NCBI RefSeq assembly: GCF_000315795.1
Contig: NZ_ANHY01000025.1
Span: forward strand, 1-37,806
Length of the DNA stretch: 37,806 nt
From: Caenispirillum salinarum AK4
GTDB lineage: Bacteria; Pseudomonadota; Alphaproteobacteria; Rhodospirillales; Rhodospirillaceae
Direction of reading: 5' to 3'
Below are positions 26,797 to 34,105 of the stretch, one piece after another. The first letter of the stretch is position 1. Each line of letters starts with the position of its first letter. A program made the position numbers and the translations under genes. The notes beneath the pieces were generated by a model, which was not told where the DNA came from, searched no databases, and saw only the letters and a list, made by a program, of their open reading frames with translations.

Positions 26797-27201
26797 TCAG
26801 AAGTCGCCCAGGACGCTGACCATCTTGCTCTTCAGCGTCTCGGCGTTGAAGGGCTTCACGATGTAGTTGGACACGCCGGCTTCCTTGGCAGCGATGACGT
26901 TCTCCGACTTGGATTCGGCCGTCACCATGATGAAAGGCACGCCCTTCAGCTTGGCGTCGGCGCGCACCTCGCGCAGCAGCTGGAGGCCGGTCATCGGCTC
27001 CATGTTCCAGTCGGAGATCACCAGGCCGTAGCCCTGCGGGCCGCCGGCGCCGTTGGCGCGCAGCAGCTGAAGCGCGGCGCTGCCGTCCGTCGCTTCGTCG
27101 ATGTTGGTGAAGCCCAACTGCCTCAGAAGATTGCGGATGATGCGCAGCATCGTCTTGTAGTCGTCCACAATCAGGACCTTCATATTCTTGTCGACAGCCA
27201 T
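26797..27201 (-). CDS. cheY: Chemotaxis response regulator CheY
   Basis: Single-domain receiver that binds the FliM N-terminus when phosphorylated and changes motor rotation. The 134-aa protein has the acidic pair Asp13-Asp14 (LIVDDYKTM), the phospho-acceptor Asp64 in VISDWNMEPMTG, Thr94 in IMVTAES, and Lys116 in YIVKPFNA. The wording matches CheY rather than general regulators. The ATG follows CGGAG at a normal distance. It is between motE and cheZ. The upstream gap of 112 bp has a GCCTATAA element (27240-27247, minus) that may be a -10, but no good -35. Confidence 0.93.
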   Translation of the reverse strand: MAVDKNMKVLIVDDYKTMLRIIRNLLRQLGFTNIDEATDGSAALQLLRANGAGGPQGYGLVISDWNMEPMTGLQLLREVRADAKLKGVPFIMVTAESKSENVIAAKEAGVSNYIVKPFNAETLKSKMVSVLGDF

Positions 27202-27287
27202 ATTGGACTCCGTTTACGACAGCCGGGCGGCAGCAACCGTTATAGGCCGAAAAAGACTACCGCTTCTCATAAAATACCACACCTTGA

Positions 27288-27309
27288 GAGGCAACCCTTT
27301 TGGTGCCTC
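27288..27309 (-). other. Hairpin between motE and cheY
   Basis: GAGGCA and TGCCTC pair across a 10-nt interior. With a one-base bulge the stem extends to eight pairs around a short loop. It lies 5 bp after the motE stop. No immediate T-tract follows on the minus strand. It may separate expression of motE from cheY. Confidence 0.35.
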
Positions 27310-27313
27310 GTGT

Positions 27314-28066
27314 TCATCCCGCCTGCCCACCGGCCTCGGCCGGCAGTCGGCGCATGCGGGACAATTCCTCGGTCAAAGCGCGCGCTTTCTCGGCCTCCAT
27401 GGACGCCAGGATGGGCGCCGACTTGCTCTCCTTCATGTTGACCATGACGGAGATCAGGATCGGCATGTCCAGATCATTGAAGATGCGCGCCGCGTCTTTG
27501 GGTTTCATTGTCGCGTAGATCTTGACGAGTTGCGCGACCTTTTCCGCCTCGCGCTCGTCATACTGCTGCAGCAGGCCGTTGATGGTGTTCTGAAGTTCCT
27601 TCAGTTCCGCCACCTTGCGGTCGATTCGCGTCTCGGCGGCCTGCAGCAGGCCCTCGCGCATGGCGAGTTCCTTCTCGCGCGCCTCGATCTGCTCGCGCCG
27701 CTCGGCCAGCTTTTGCAGCAGGTCGATTTCGGACTGGGTGAAGTTGGCCGGATCGCGGACCGGATCGTCGAACCCCGGCGTCCGCGCCGGCGCCTGGCCG
27801 CCCACCTGCGAGGCGCTGACCGGCGGCATTCCGCCCGCGTCCGCCCCTTCGCCGCCCTCGGGCGCGGGGGCCGGTGCCGGCGCCTGCGGTGCTCCGGCAT
27901 CCTGCGCCTGGGCCGTCGTCTGGCCGACCGACAGGTCCGCCAGGTTCAGGCGGTTGAAGTCCTGCCACAGGTCGCCCAGCCGCACCGTCAGCATGAGTAC
28001 GGCGACGAAGATGGTCGCCGGCAGAAGCCGTGGCCGGGGAATTTTCAATCGCGTCATGACGCTCAT
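27314..28066 (-). CDS. motE: MotE family flagellar motor chaperone
   Basis: A 250-aa membrane-anchored protein: short basic N-terminus (MSVMTRLKIPRPRLLP), one transmembrane segment (ATIFVAVLMLTVRLG), and a Gln/Ala/Pro-rich periplasmic linker. A long coiled coil follows (about 118-185, SEIDLLQKLAERREQIEAREKELA). The C-terminal MgtE-N-like domain contains KPKDAARIFNDLDMPILISVMVNMKESKSAPILASM. This architecture is that of MotE, the periplasmic chaperone that stabilises MotC in rhizobial motors. The ATG at 28064-28066 is preceded by GAGGGGCGAGAG. Its presence in the fliM operon supports a motor role. Confidence 0.82.
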   Translation of the reverse strand: MSVMTRLKIPRPRLLPATIFVAVLMLTVRLGDLWQDFNRLNLADLSVGQTTAQAQDAGAPQAPAPAPAPEGGEGADAGGMPPVSASQVGGQAPARTPGFDDPVRDPANFTQSEIDLLQKLAERREQIEAREKELAMREGLLQAAETRIDRKVAELKELQNTINGLLQQYDEREAEKVAQLVKIYATMKPKDAARIFNDLDMPILISVMVNMKESKSAPILASMEAEKARALTEELSRMRRLPAEAGGQAG

Positions 28067-28183
28067 CTCTCGCCCCTCGAACCCTCGGTCGCATGGTCGG
28101 CGGTTCGGCAACGCCCCTGCGCCGCCGTCCGGCCTTGTCCGTGTTTCGTCGCCACCATCATGCCGCGCCGTCTCCTCGCCCGC

Positions 28184-28978
28184 TCATCGGACCGAGCGCA
28201 GGGCGCGCAGCAGCTCCCGTTCCGCTTCCGAGCGTTCGGGCTCGGGCGAGAACAGGGCATCGTCTTCGTGATCCTCGGCGGAGCTTTCCGCCGCTTCGGC
28301 CAGGCCGCGCAGGGCGCGGGTCAGGTCTTCCGTGCCGCCACCCAGGTTCGACGCCGGCGGCGCCAGGGGACGGCTGGCCTTGGCGGCGCGCGGAGCCGGA
28401 ACCTGGGCGCGCGGACGTCCCTCGGCGGCCGCTCCGCCACCGGCGGCGCCGACCTGCGGCTGCGGCTGCGGCGGGCGCGGAGCCTGCGGCCGCGGCTGCG
28501 GCTGCGGCGCCTGCGGACGGGCCGACGCCACGGCCTGCGAGGCCGGAGCCGGACCGGGGGCCGGTGCACCCGGCTCGCGCATCGCGGCGCCGCCGCCGGT
28601 GCCGTTGGCGGTGCCGTTGCCGCTCAGCGCCGAGCCGGGCACGGCCTTCATTTCGTTGCGGGCGGCGCGCAGGGTCTGCTCCAGCGCCGTGGCCGTCTCG
28701 TCGGCGCGCTCGCACAGGAAGGCCAGGTCGTCGCGCAGCGCATTGGCCCGCTCCACCCGGTCCTGCAGGCCCTTCCCCGCATCCTCGGCGGCCTTGCGCA
28801 GGCGCGGGATGCCGCTTTCGGCCCGCACCGTGGCCTCGTTGAACTGACCGATCAGGCGCGCCAGCTCGTCGCGGTTCTTGCGCAGCACCGACAGGCGGTT
28901 GTTGAGCATCACCGCGAACACGATCGTCGGGATCAGCAGCAACACCACGATGATGTCGAGGATGAGCTTGAAGTCCAT
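28184..28978 (-). CDS. DUF6468 domain membrane protein of the flagellar operon
   Basis: A 264-aa protein: one N-terminal transmembrane segment (ILDIIVVLLLIPTIVFAVMLNNRL), then a conserved helical region to about residue 110 (LRKNRDELARLIGQFNEATVRAESGIPRLRKAAED). A long Pro/Gln/Ala/Gly-rich linker (about 112-220) leads to a short charged C-terminal helix (SEAERELLRALRSVR). I recognise the N-terminal part as DUF6468, found in alphaproteobacterial flagellar clusters without assigned function. It lies 20 bp after fliM and before motE. The low-complexity linker suggests a flexible tether between membrane and C-terminal peptide. Confidence 0.75.
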   Translation of the reverse strand: MDFKLILDIIVVLLLIPTIVFAVMLNNRLSVLRKNRDELARLIGQFNEATVRAESGIPRLRKAAEDAGKGLQDRVERANALRDDLAFLCERADETATALEQTLRAARNEMKAVPGSALSGNGTANGTGGGAAMREPGAPAPGPAPASQAVASARPQAPQPQPRPQAPRPPQPQPQVGAAGGGAAAEGRPRAQVPAPRAAKASRPLAPPASNLGGGTEDLTRALRGLAEAAESSAEDHEDDALFSPEPERSEAERELLRALRSVR

Positions 28979-28998
28979 GAATGGGGTCCTAGCGCGGG

Positions 28999-30189
28999 TC
29001 AGCCGCCGATCTGGCGTTTGACCTTCTTGTCCAGCCGTATGGCGATGTTGCCGCCCTTGCGCCCCATGCGGCCCGAGAACATGGGCACGTCGCCGCAGCG
29101 CATCTGCACGGGGCTGTCGGGAGTGGCGTTCAGCATGATACGGCTGCCGACCTTAAGATTCAGTATGTCGCGCAGGTTGATCCACTGCTCGTCGAGCACC
29201 GCCTCGATGTCCACCTCGGTGAACCACATTTCCTCGGCGAGGTGGGTTTCCCAGATGGAGTCGCGGCCGAACTTCTCGCCCATGAACATCTGCAGCAGCA
29301 GTTCGCGGACGGGTTCCAGCGTCGCATAGGGCAGCAGCAGTTCCAGCCGCCCGCCGCGGTCTTCCATGTCGATGCGCAGCTTGGCGACGATCGCCGCGTT
29401 GGAGGGGCGCGAGATGGTGGCAAACCGCGGATTGGTTTCCAGACGGTCGAAGCGGAAGGTCACCGGCGACAGCGGATCGAAGGCCGCCGACAGGTCCGCC
29501 AGCACCACGTGGATCATGCGCTCCACCAGGTTGCGCTCGATCGTCGTATAGGGCCGCCCCTCCACGCGCATGGCCGCCGTGCCGCGCCGCCCGCCCAGCA
29601 GCACGTCCACGATCGAGTAGATCATGGAGCTGTCGACGGTCATCAGGCCGTAGTTGTCCCACTCCTCGGCCTTGAACACCGTCAGCATGGCGGGTAGCGG
29701 GATGGAGTTCAGGTAGTCGCCGAAGCGCAGGGACAGGATGTTGTCGAGCGAGACCTCCACGTTGTCGGACGTGAAGTTGCGCAAGGATGTCGACATCATG
29801 CGCACCAGGCGGTCGAACACGACTTCCAGCATGGGAAGGCGTTCGTAGGACACCAGCGCCGAGTTCAGGATGGCCTGGATGCCGGACTTTTCCTGGCGCT
29901 CGTCGTCGGTCTCGTCGAAGCCGAGCAGGCTGTCGATCTCGTCCTGGTTCAGGACGCGCGTGCTCTCGCGGCCCGAGCCGCTGTCGGCCAGGTCGCCGCC
30001 GCCGCCGTCGGAGGAGCCGAGCATGGCCTCCCACTCGGCGGCCATGGCATCGGCATCGTCGCCGTCCTCGCCGCCACCACCGCCGGCGTCGTCCCCGCCG
30101 CCGCCGGCCATGGCTTCCCATTCCCGCATGAGGGCTTCTTCGTCCTCTTGCGAAACCTCGCGCTGCGGATCGTCGTCGGCAGGAACCAT
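28999..30189 (-). CDS. fliM: Flagellar motor switch protein FliM
   Basis: C-ring switch protein that binds CheY-P and sets rotation direction. From the ATG at 30187-30189 it is 396 aa, longer than usual because of an acidic, Gly-rich N-terminal extension. Two EWEAM repeats are at residues 23-27 and 52-56. They precede the CheY-binding motif NQDEIDSLLGFD at 81-92. The middle domain contains LRNFTSDNVEVSLDNILSLRFGDYLNSIP, YSIVDVLLGGRRG, and TNPRFATISRPSNAAIVAKL. The C-terminal FliN-like domain contains LRDILNLKVGSRIMLNA. A GTG at 30255 would give 418 aa. It lies 70 bp after fliL. Confidence 0.95.
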   Translation of the reverse strand: MVPADDDPQREVSQEDEEALMREWEAMAGGGGDDAGGGGGEDGDDADAMAAEWEAMLGSSDGGGGDLADSGSGRESTRVLNQDEIDSLLGFDETDDERQEKSGIQAILNSALVSYERLPMLEVVFDRLVRMMSTSLRNFTSDNVEVSLDNILSLRFGDYLNSIPLPAMLTVFKAEEWDNYGLMTVDSSMIYSIVDVLLGGRRGTAAMRVEGRPYTTIERNLVERMIHVVLADLSAAFDPLSPVTFRFDRLETNPRFATISRPSNAAIVAKLRIDMEDRGGRLELLLPYATLEPVRELLLQMFMGEKFGRDSIWETHLAEEMWFTEVDIEAVLDEQWINLRDILNLKVGSRIMLNATPDSPVQMRCGDVPMFSGRMGRKGGNIAIRLDKKVKRQIGG

Positions 30190-30259
30190 GGACAGAAACC
30201 CTTTCGCTCCAGCGAGGGGCGCGGGACCGGCGGTGCTTGTGGCGCCGCCGGACACGGCC

Positions 30260-30829
30260 CTACTGAATGAGCATTTCCTTGAACAGGACGTCGTTGACCT
30301 TGGCGGGGCGCACCGCGTTGTTGACGCGCACGATCAACTCCTCGCGCAGGCGGTACATGCCTTCGGCGCCCTGCAGATCCTCCACCCGCAGCTCGCGGAG
30401 GTAGGTCTGGAAGTTGTCGATGACGCGCGGCATCATCGCCTCCACCTGGGCGGTGTCGGCGGCGCTGGACAGCTCCAGCGCCACGCGCAGCTTGAGGAAG
30501 GTGCGCTTGCGGCTGTTGGCGGAGTTGATGTCCACCAGCATTTCCGGCAGGTCGTAGAACACGGCCGCCGAGACGGGCACGCCCGCACCGCCGCCCTGCC
30601 CCTCGGTCATCACCTCGGGTGCCGGGCCGGACTGCTCCTCGCCGCCGGCCAGCATGTCGAGGACCGGGTCCGCCAAACCAGCGAAATAGGCACCCGCCAG
30701 GGCGCCCACCACCAGCAGCAGCGGCAGCACGACCATCAGAAGCAGCTTCTTGCCGCCCTTCTTGCCGGACCCGCCCCCGCCGCCCTCGTCGACGTCTTCC
30801 TCGAAATCCTCGTCGAGATCCTCGGCCAT
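30260..30829 (-). CDS. fliL: Flagellar basal body-associated protein FliL
   Basis: Single-pass inner-membrane protein that surrounds and supports stator units. It has 189 aa: an acidic, Gly-rich N-terminus with a KKGGKK cluster, one transmembrane segment (LLLMVVLPLLLVVGALAGAYFAGL, about 29-52), and a periplasmic stomatin-like domain. The domain contains FYDLPEMLVDINSANSRKRTFLKLRVALEL and the C-terminal LREELIVRVNNAVRPAKVNDVLFKEMLIQ, both typical. The ATG follows AAGGAG. It is the first gene of the nine-gene minus-strand motor operon and is divergent from flgF. Confidence 0.96.
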   Translation of the reverse strand: MAEDLDEDFEEDVDEGGGGGSGKKGGKKLLLMVVLPLLLVVGALAGAYFAGLADPVLDMLAGGEEQSGPAPEVMTEGQGGGAGVPVSAAVFYDLPEMLVDINSANSRKRTFLKLRVALELSSAADTAQVEAMMPRVIDNFQTYLRELRVEDLQGAEGMYRLREELIVRVNNAVRPAKVNDVLFKEMLIQ

Positions 30830-31035
30830 GCTACTCCTTCTGGCCGGAACGCCATGCCGTGCGGCACGCCGCCCCTTCTGCCCCCTGAACCTGACGGAAA
30901 CCGCCCGCGCCGCCGGCCGCGCAGGCGGCGTCGGCGGCCGGACGGCCTGTATCCCAGTGGGAGGTACCCTAGACCTTCCGGGTTAACAAGAGGTTGACCG
31001 CTCCCCTGCGGCGAAGGCGGTGGGCAGAAACTGCC

Positions 31036-31050
31036 CGGCAAGGGATGCCG
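31036..31050. promoter_or_regulatory. ftr-like (FlbD) site upstream of flgF
   Basis: CGGCA-N5-TGCCG is a perfect inverted repeat, centred 60 bp upstream of the -24 GG of the flgF promoter. The CCCGGCA half resembles Caulobacter FlbD ftr elements. The same arrangement occurs upstream of flgI. Confidence 0.55.
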
Positions 31051-31101
31051 CGACCGCCGGCCCGCGGGGTCGGAAGGGCGGAAATCCGCCATCGGCGCGT
31101 T

Positions 31102-31118
31102 TGGCACGCCCCCTGCAT
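31102..31118 (+). promoter_or_regulatory. Sigma-54 promoter of the flgF operon
   Basis: TGGCACG-N5-TGCA has the invariant GG (31103-31104) and GC (31115-31116) exactly 10 bp apart. This is a near-perfect -24/-12 promoter, 60 bp upstream of flgF. Confidence 0.82.
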
Positions 31119-31175
31119 ACGAAGCGGGGCAACACCGACACGCTTCACCCGATCGACCCGATGGTGGCTTAAGTC

Positions 31176-31910
31176 ATGGAAAACTCGGCCTATATCGCAC
31201 TGGCTCATCAGAACGCCCTGTGGCGCCGGCTGGACACGGTGGCGAACAACATCGCCAACATGAACACGCCGGGCTTCAAGGGCCAGAAGCTGATGTTCAC
31301 CGAGTACCTGACGCGCTCGTTGAACACGGACGGCCCGTTCAAGGAGAAGATCATCTTCCCCCGCGACATCGGCGTCGCCCGCGACATGACCGAGGGCAGC
31401 TGGCAGTCCACCGGCAACCCGCTGGACGTGGCGATTTCCGGCGACGGCTGGTTCGAGGTCGAGACGGCCGCCGGCCCCATGTACACCCGCAACGGCCACT
31501 TCCGCCTGAACGAGGACGGCCAGCTGGTCGCCTCCGACGGCAACCCGGTGATGTCCACCAACGGCACGCCGTTCTTCTTCGCCCCCAACGAGGCGAACAT
31601 CACCATCAGCCAGGAAGGCACCGTCTCCACCGAGAACGGCCCCATCGGGCAGCTGCGCGTCGTGTCCTTCGAGGACCCGCAGAACATGCAGAAGGCCGCC
31701 GACAGCCTGTTCTACACCGAACAGGACCCACAGGAGGTGGAGCAGCCCCAGGTCCACCAGGGCATGCTGGAAAGCTCCAACGTCAACGCCGTGGTCAAGA
31801 TGACCCGGATGATCGAGATCAACCGCTCCTATGCCAACGCTCAGAAGATGATCGAGAGCGAGCACGAGCGTCAGCGCCGCGCCATGGAAGCCTACCGCGG
31901 CCAGATCTGA
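31176..31910 (+). CDS. flgF: Flagellar proximal rod protein FlgF
   Basis: Rod protein of the FlgE/F/G family, 244 aa. The N-terminal DTVANNIANMNTPGFKGQKLMF is the bacterial rod motif. PLDVAISGDGWFEVETAAGPMYTRNGHFRLNEDGQLV is the central domain, and SSNVNAVVKMTRMIEINRSYANAQKMI is the C-terminal rod helix. Shorter internal domains and position before flgG distinguish FlgF. Transcribed from the sigma-54 promoter at 31102. Exported by the flagellar apparatus, so no signal peptide is present. flgG follows 54 bp later. Confidence 0.95.
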   Translation: MENSAYIALAHQNALWRRLDTVANNIANMNTPGFKGQKLMFTEYLTRSLNTDGPFKEKIIFPRDIGVARDMTEGSWQSTGNPLDVAISGDGWFEVETAAGPMYTRNGHFRLNEDGQLVASDGNPVMSTNGTPFFFAPNEANITISQEGTVSTENGPIGQLRVVSFEDPQNMQKAADSLFYTEQDPQEVEQPQVHQGMLESSNVNAVVKMTRMIEINRSYANAQKMIESEHERQRRAMEAYRGQI

Positions 31911-31964
31911 CCCACAGCACGGCATAGTTAAAGAGCGACCCGAGAGAGAAAGAGGACGACGACC

Positions 31965-32750
31965 ATGCGCAGCCTGGATATCGGCGCCACCGGCATGCTG
32001 GCCCAGCAGACCAACGTCGAGGTGATCTCGAACAACATCGCCAACATGAACACCACCGCCTATTCGCGCCGGCGGGCGGAGTTCAACGACCTGCTTTACC
32101 AGAACATGGTGCGCGCCGGCTCGGCGTCGTCCGACCAGGGCACCATCGTGCCGGCCGGCGTGCAGCTGGGCCTGGGCGTACGCACCGCTGCCGTCTACCG
32201 CATCAGCGAGCAGGGCAGCCTGGCGCACACCGAGAACACCTTCGACCTCGCCATCGAGGGCAAGGGCTACTTCCAGATCCAGCTGCCCAACGGCGAGACC
32301 GCCTATACCCGCGACGGCAGCTTCCAGCTGGACCCCAACGGCACGCTGGTCACCCACCACGGCTACACGGTGCTGCCGGGCCTCACCATTCCGCAGGATG
32401 CCGTGGGCGTGACCGTCAACGAGTCCGGCGAGGTGCTGGTGGACATCGACGGCCAGGTGGAGCCGCAGAACGTCGGCCAGCTCCAGCTCGCCACCTTCGC
32501 CAACGAGGCCGGCCTGGAAGCCCAGGGCAAGAACCTGTACCTGGAGACCGCCGCGTCGGGCGCGTCCAACGTGGCCGTGCCGGGCACCCCGGGCTACGGC
32601 GTGGTGCGGCAGCACTTCATCGAGAATTCCAACGTCAACGTGGTCTCGGAAATCACCGACCTCATCTCCGCGCAGCGCGCCTACGAGATGAACTCCAAGG
32701 TGATCAAGACCTCCGACGAGATGATGGGCACCGTCAACCAGCTCAAGTAA
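31965..32750 (+). CDS. flgG: Flagellar distal rod protein FlgG
   Basis: Distal rod subunit that crosses the periplasm to the hook. It has 261 aa, the exact usual length. It begins MRSLDIGATGMLAQQTNVEVISNNIANMNT, the FlgG N-terminal signature. AIEGKGYFQIQLPNGETAYTRDGSFQLDPNGTLV is the central region, and ENSNVNVVSEITDLISAQRAYEMNSKVIKTSDEMM is the C-terminus. A purine-rich AGAAAGAGGA precedes the ATG. It belongs with flgF in one operon. A 12-bp hairpin stands 3 bp after its stop. Confidence 0.97.
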   Translation: MRSLDIGATGMLAQQTNVEVISNNIANMNTTAYSRRRAEFNDLLYQNMVRAGSASSDQGTIVPAGVQLGLGVRTAAVYRISEQGSLAHTENTFDLAIEGKGYFQIQLPNGETAYTRDGSFQLDPNGTLVTHHGYTVLPGLTIPQDAVGVTVNESGEVLVDIDGQVEPQNVGQLQLATFANEAGLEAQGKNLYLETAASGASNVAVPGTPGYGVVRQHFIENSNVNVVSEITDLISAQRAYEMNSKVIKTSDEMMGTVNQLK

Positions 32751-32753
32751 TAC

Positions 32754-32780
32754 GCGTCGATGATTGAAAATCATCGACGC
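32754..32780 (+). other. Perfect 12-bp triloop hairpin after flgG
   Basis: GCGTCGATGATT and AATCATCGACGC pair fully around a GAA loop, 3 bp after the flgG stop. The tract that follows is not T-rich, so this is either a weak terminator or an RNA-stability element separating flgFG from flgAH. Confidence 0.6.
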
Positions 32781-32806
32781 TGCGTTCACGCGCCACGCAG
32801 GCTCAC

Positions 32807-32918
32807 GCGCCATAAGGCGCGGCGACCGGTCGCCCTTGCCGGGCGACGACTGAACGACTTCATGTGTCGCCCGGTATAAGGCCGCGGCCGAGGGCGGTGG
32901 GGCCGGCGCAGGCGCCGG
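32807..32918. repeat. Cluster of inverted repeats in the flgG-flgA gap
   Basis: Four more inverted repeats follow the hairpin. They are GCGCC-ATAA-GGCGC (32807-32820), the perfect palindrome GGCGACCGGTCGCC (32821-32834), CCGGGCGAC with its complement (32839-32847, 32866-32874), and CCGGCGC-AG-GCGCCGG (32903-32918). The gap has no ORF of note. Confidence 0.55.
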
Positions 32919-32994
32919 GGCCGCGATAAAGCCTTCGGTAACACTTGCCGGGTTATAACGGCGGCCGGAAACGTGGAACCACGGAGACCGGGCC

Positions 32995-34071
32995 ATGCCG
33001 CGCCTGATGCCTCGCAGCCTCGCCAAGCCCTGCCGCGCCCTTGTGCGGGGCCTCGCCCTTGCCGGCACGGCCCTTGCGCTGGCCGCCGGTGCGGCGCAGG
33101 CGGCGCAGGAGCAGCCTATGAACCTATCGCCCCAGGGCCTGACCGAGCCCCGGGCGCTGGAGGCTGCGCGCCCGGCAGAATTTGCCGGACCGCTGACGCT
33201 GCGCCCGGAAGCCACCGTGGACGGCGCCTATGTCCGCCTGAGCGACATCTTCGACAACCTGCCGCCGCGCCAGGACGCGGTCGTGGCCGCCGCGCCGCGC
33301 ATCGGCGAGAGCATCGTCTACGACGCCGACTGGCTGCGCCGAGTCGCCCAGCAGCACGCCCTGGACTGGGCTCCGCTCGGGCGCTTCGACCAGGTGATCG
33401 TGGTGCGCGACAGCGACATGGTCGGCCGCGCCCAGATCATCGAGGCCCTGCGCCCGCACCTCATGGAGCGCGGCATGCCCGACCAGGCGGACATCAAGCT
33501 CAACGGCACCTCCGACAGCATCCGCATCGCCACGGCCGCCGGCGCGCGGGTGGCGGTGGAGGACCTTCAGTACGATCCCGGCCGCCAGCGCTTCACGGCG
33601 GCGCTGGAGGTGCCGGCGGGCAGCCCGACGGCACAGCGCCTGCGCGTCGCCGGACGGATTTTCCTGACCACCGCCGTGCCCGTGCTGCGCGCGACCATGC
33701 GCCACGGCGAACTGATCGAGCCCGACGACATCGATTACGTCACCCTGCGCGTCGACCAGCTCAAGCGCGACACGCTGACCGACCCGGAACAGCTTATCGG
33801 CCGCACGCCGCGCCGCTTCGTGCAGGCGGGTGCGCCGGTGACCGACATCCAGGTGCAGCGCCCGCGCATGGTGTCCAAGGGCGACGTCGTCACCATGAGC
33901 TACAGCACCCCCTACATGACCCTGACCACCCAGGGCCGCGCCATGGAGCACGGCGGCCTGGGCGACCAGGTCCGCATCCAGAACCTGCAGAGCAACACCA
34001 CCGTCACCGCCGTGGTCACCGACCACAACGCCGTGACCGTGCAGCATGGGCGGCCCGCCGCCGGCCGCTGA
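32995..34071 (+). CDS. flgA: P-ring assembly chaperone FlgA
   Basis: Periplasmic chaperone for FlgI polymerisation. The 358-aa protein starts with a Sec signal peptide (ALVRGLALAGTALALAAGAAQAAQ, cleavage about residue 36-40). An N-terminal region (EATVDGAYVRLSDIFDNLP) follows. The C-terminal SAF-like domain has LRATMRHGELIEPDDIDYVTL, LIGRTPRRFVQAGAPVTDIQVQRPRMVSKGDVV, and VRIQNLQSNTTVTAVV. It is longer than enteric FlgA but typical for alphaproteobacteria. It lies between flgG and flgH. The start at 32995 gives the best signal peptide. Confidence 0.92.
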   Translation: MPRLMPRSLAKPCRALVRGLALAGTALALAAGAAQAAQEQPMNLSPQGLTEPRALEAARPAEFAGPLTLRPEATVDGAYVRLSDIFDNLPPRQDAVVAAAPRIGESIVYDADWLRRVAQQHALDWAPLGRFDQVIVVRDSDMVGRAQIIEALRPHLMERGMPDQADIKLNGTSDSIRIATAAGARVAVEDLQYDPGRQRFTAALEVPAGSPTAQRLRVAGRIFLTTAVPVLRATMRHGELIEPDDIDYVTLRVDQLKRDTLTDPEQLIGRTPRRFVQAGAPVTDIQVQRPRMVSKGDVVTMSYSTPYMTLTTQGRAMEHGGLGDQVRIQNLQSNTTVTAVVTDHNAVTVQHGRPAAGR

Positions 34072-34105
34072 GGCCGGTGCGTGTCCGCCCCCGGGAGTTG
34101 AGACC

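Larger units (their letters stand above)
30830..31175. other. Divergent fliL/flgF regulatory region
   Basis: This 346-bp gap holds a direct repeat GGTTAAC-N4-GGTTGAC with 11-bp period (30981-30998), an ftr-like inverted repeat (31036-31050), and a sigma-54 promoter for flgF (31102-31118). A clear promoter for fliL was not found. I see no gene. Confidence 0.6.

Noticed and set aside
30855-30866. TGCCGTGCGGCA palindrome upstream of fliL as an ftr site
   Set aside because: Half-sites are in the opposite order and only 2 bp apart, and it lies close to the fliL start rather than upstream of a sigma-54 promoter.
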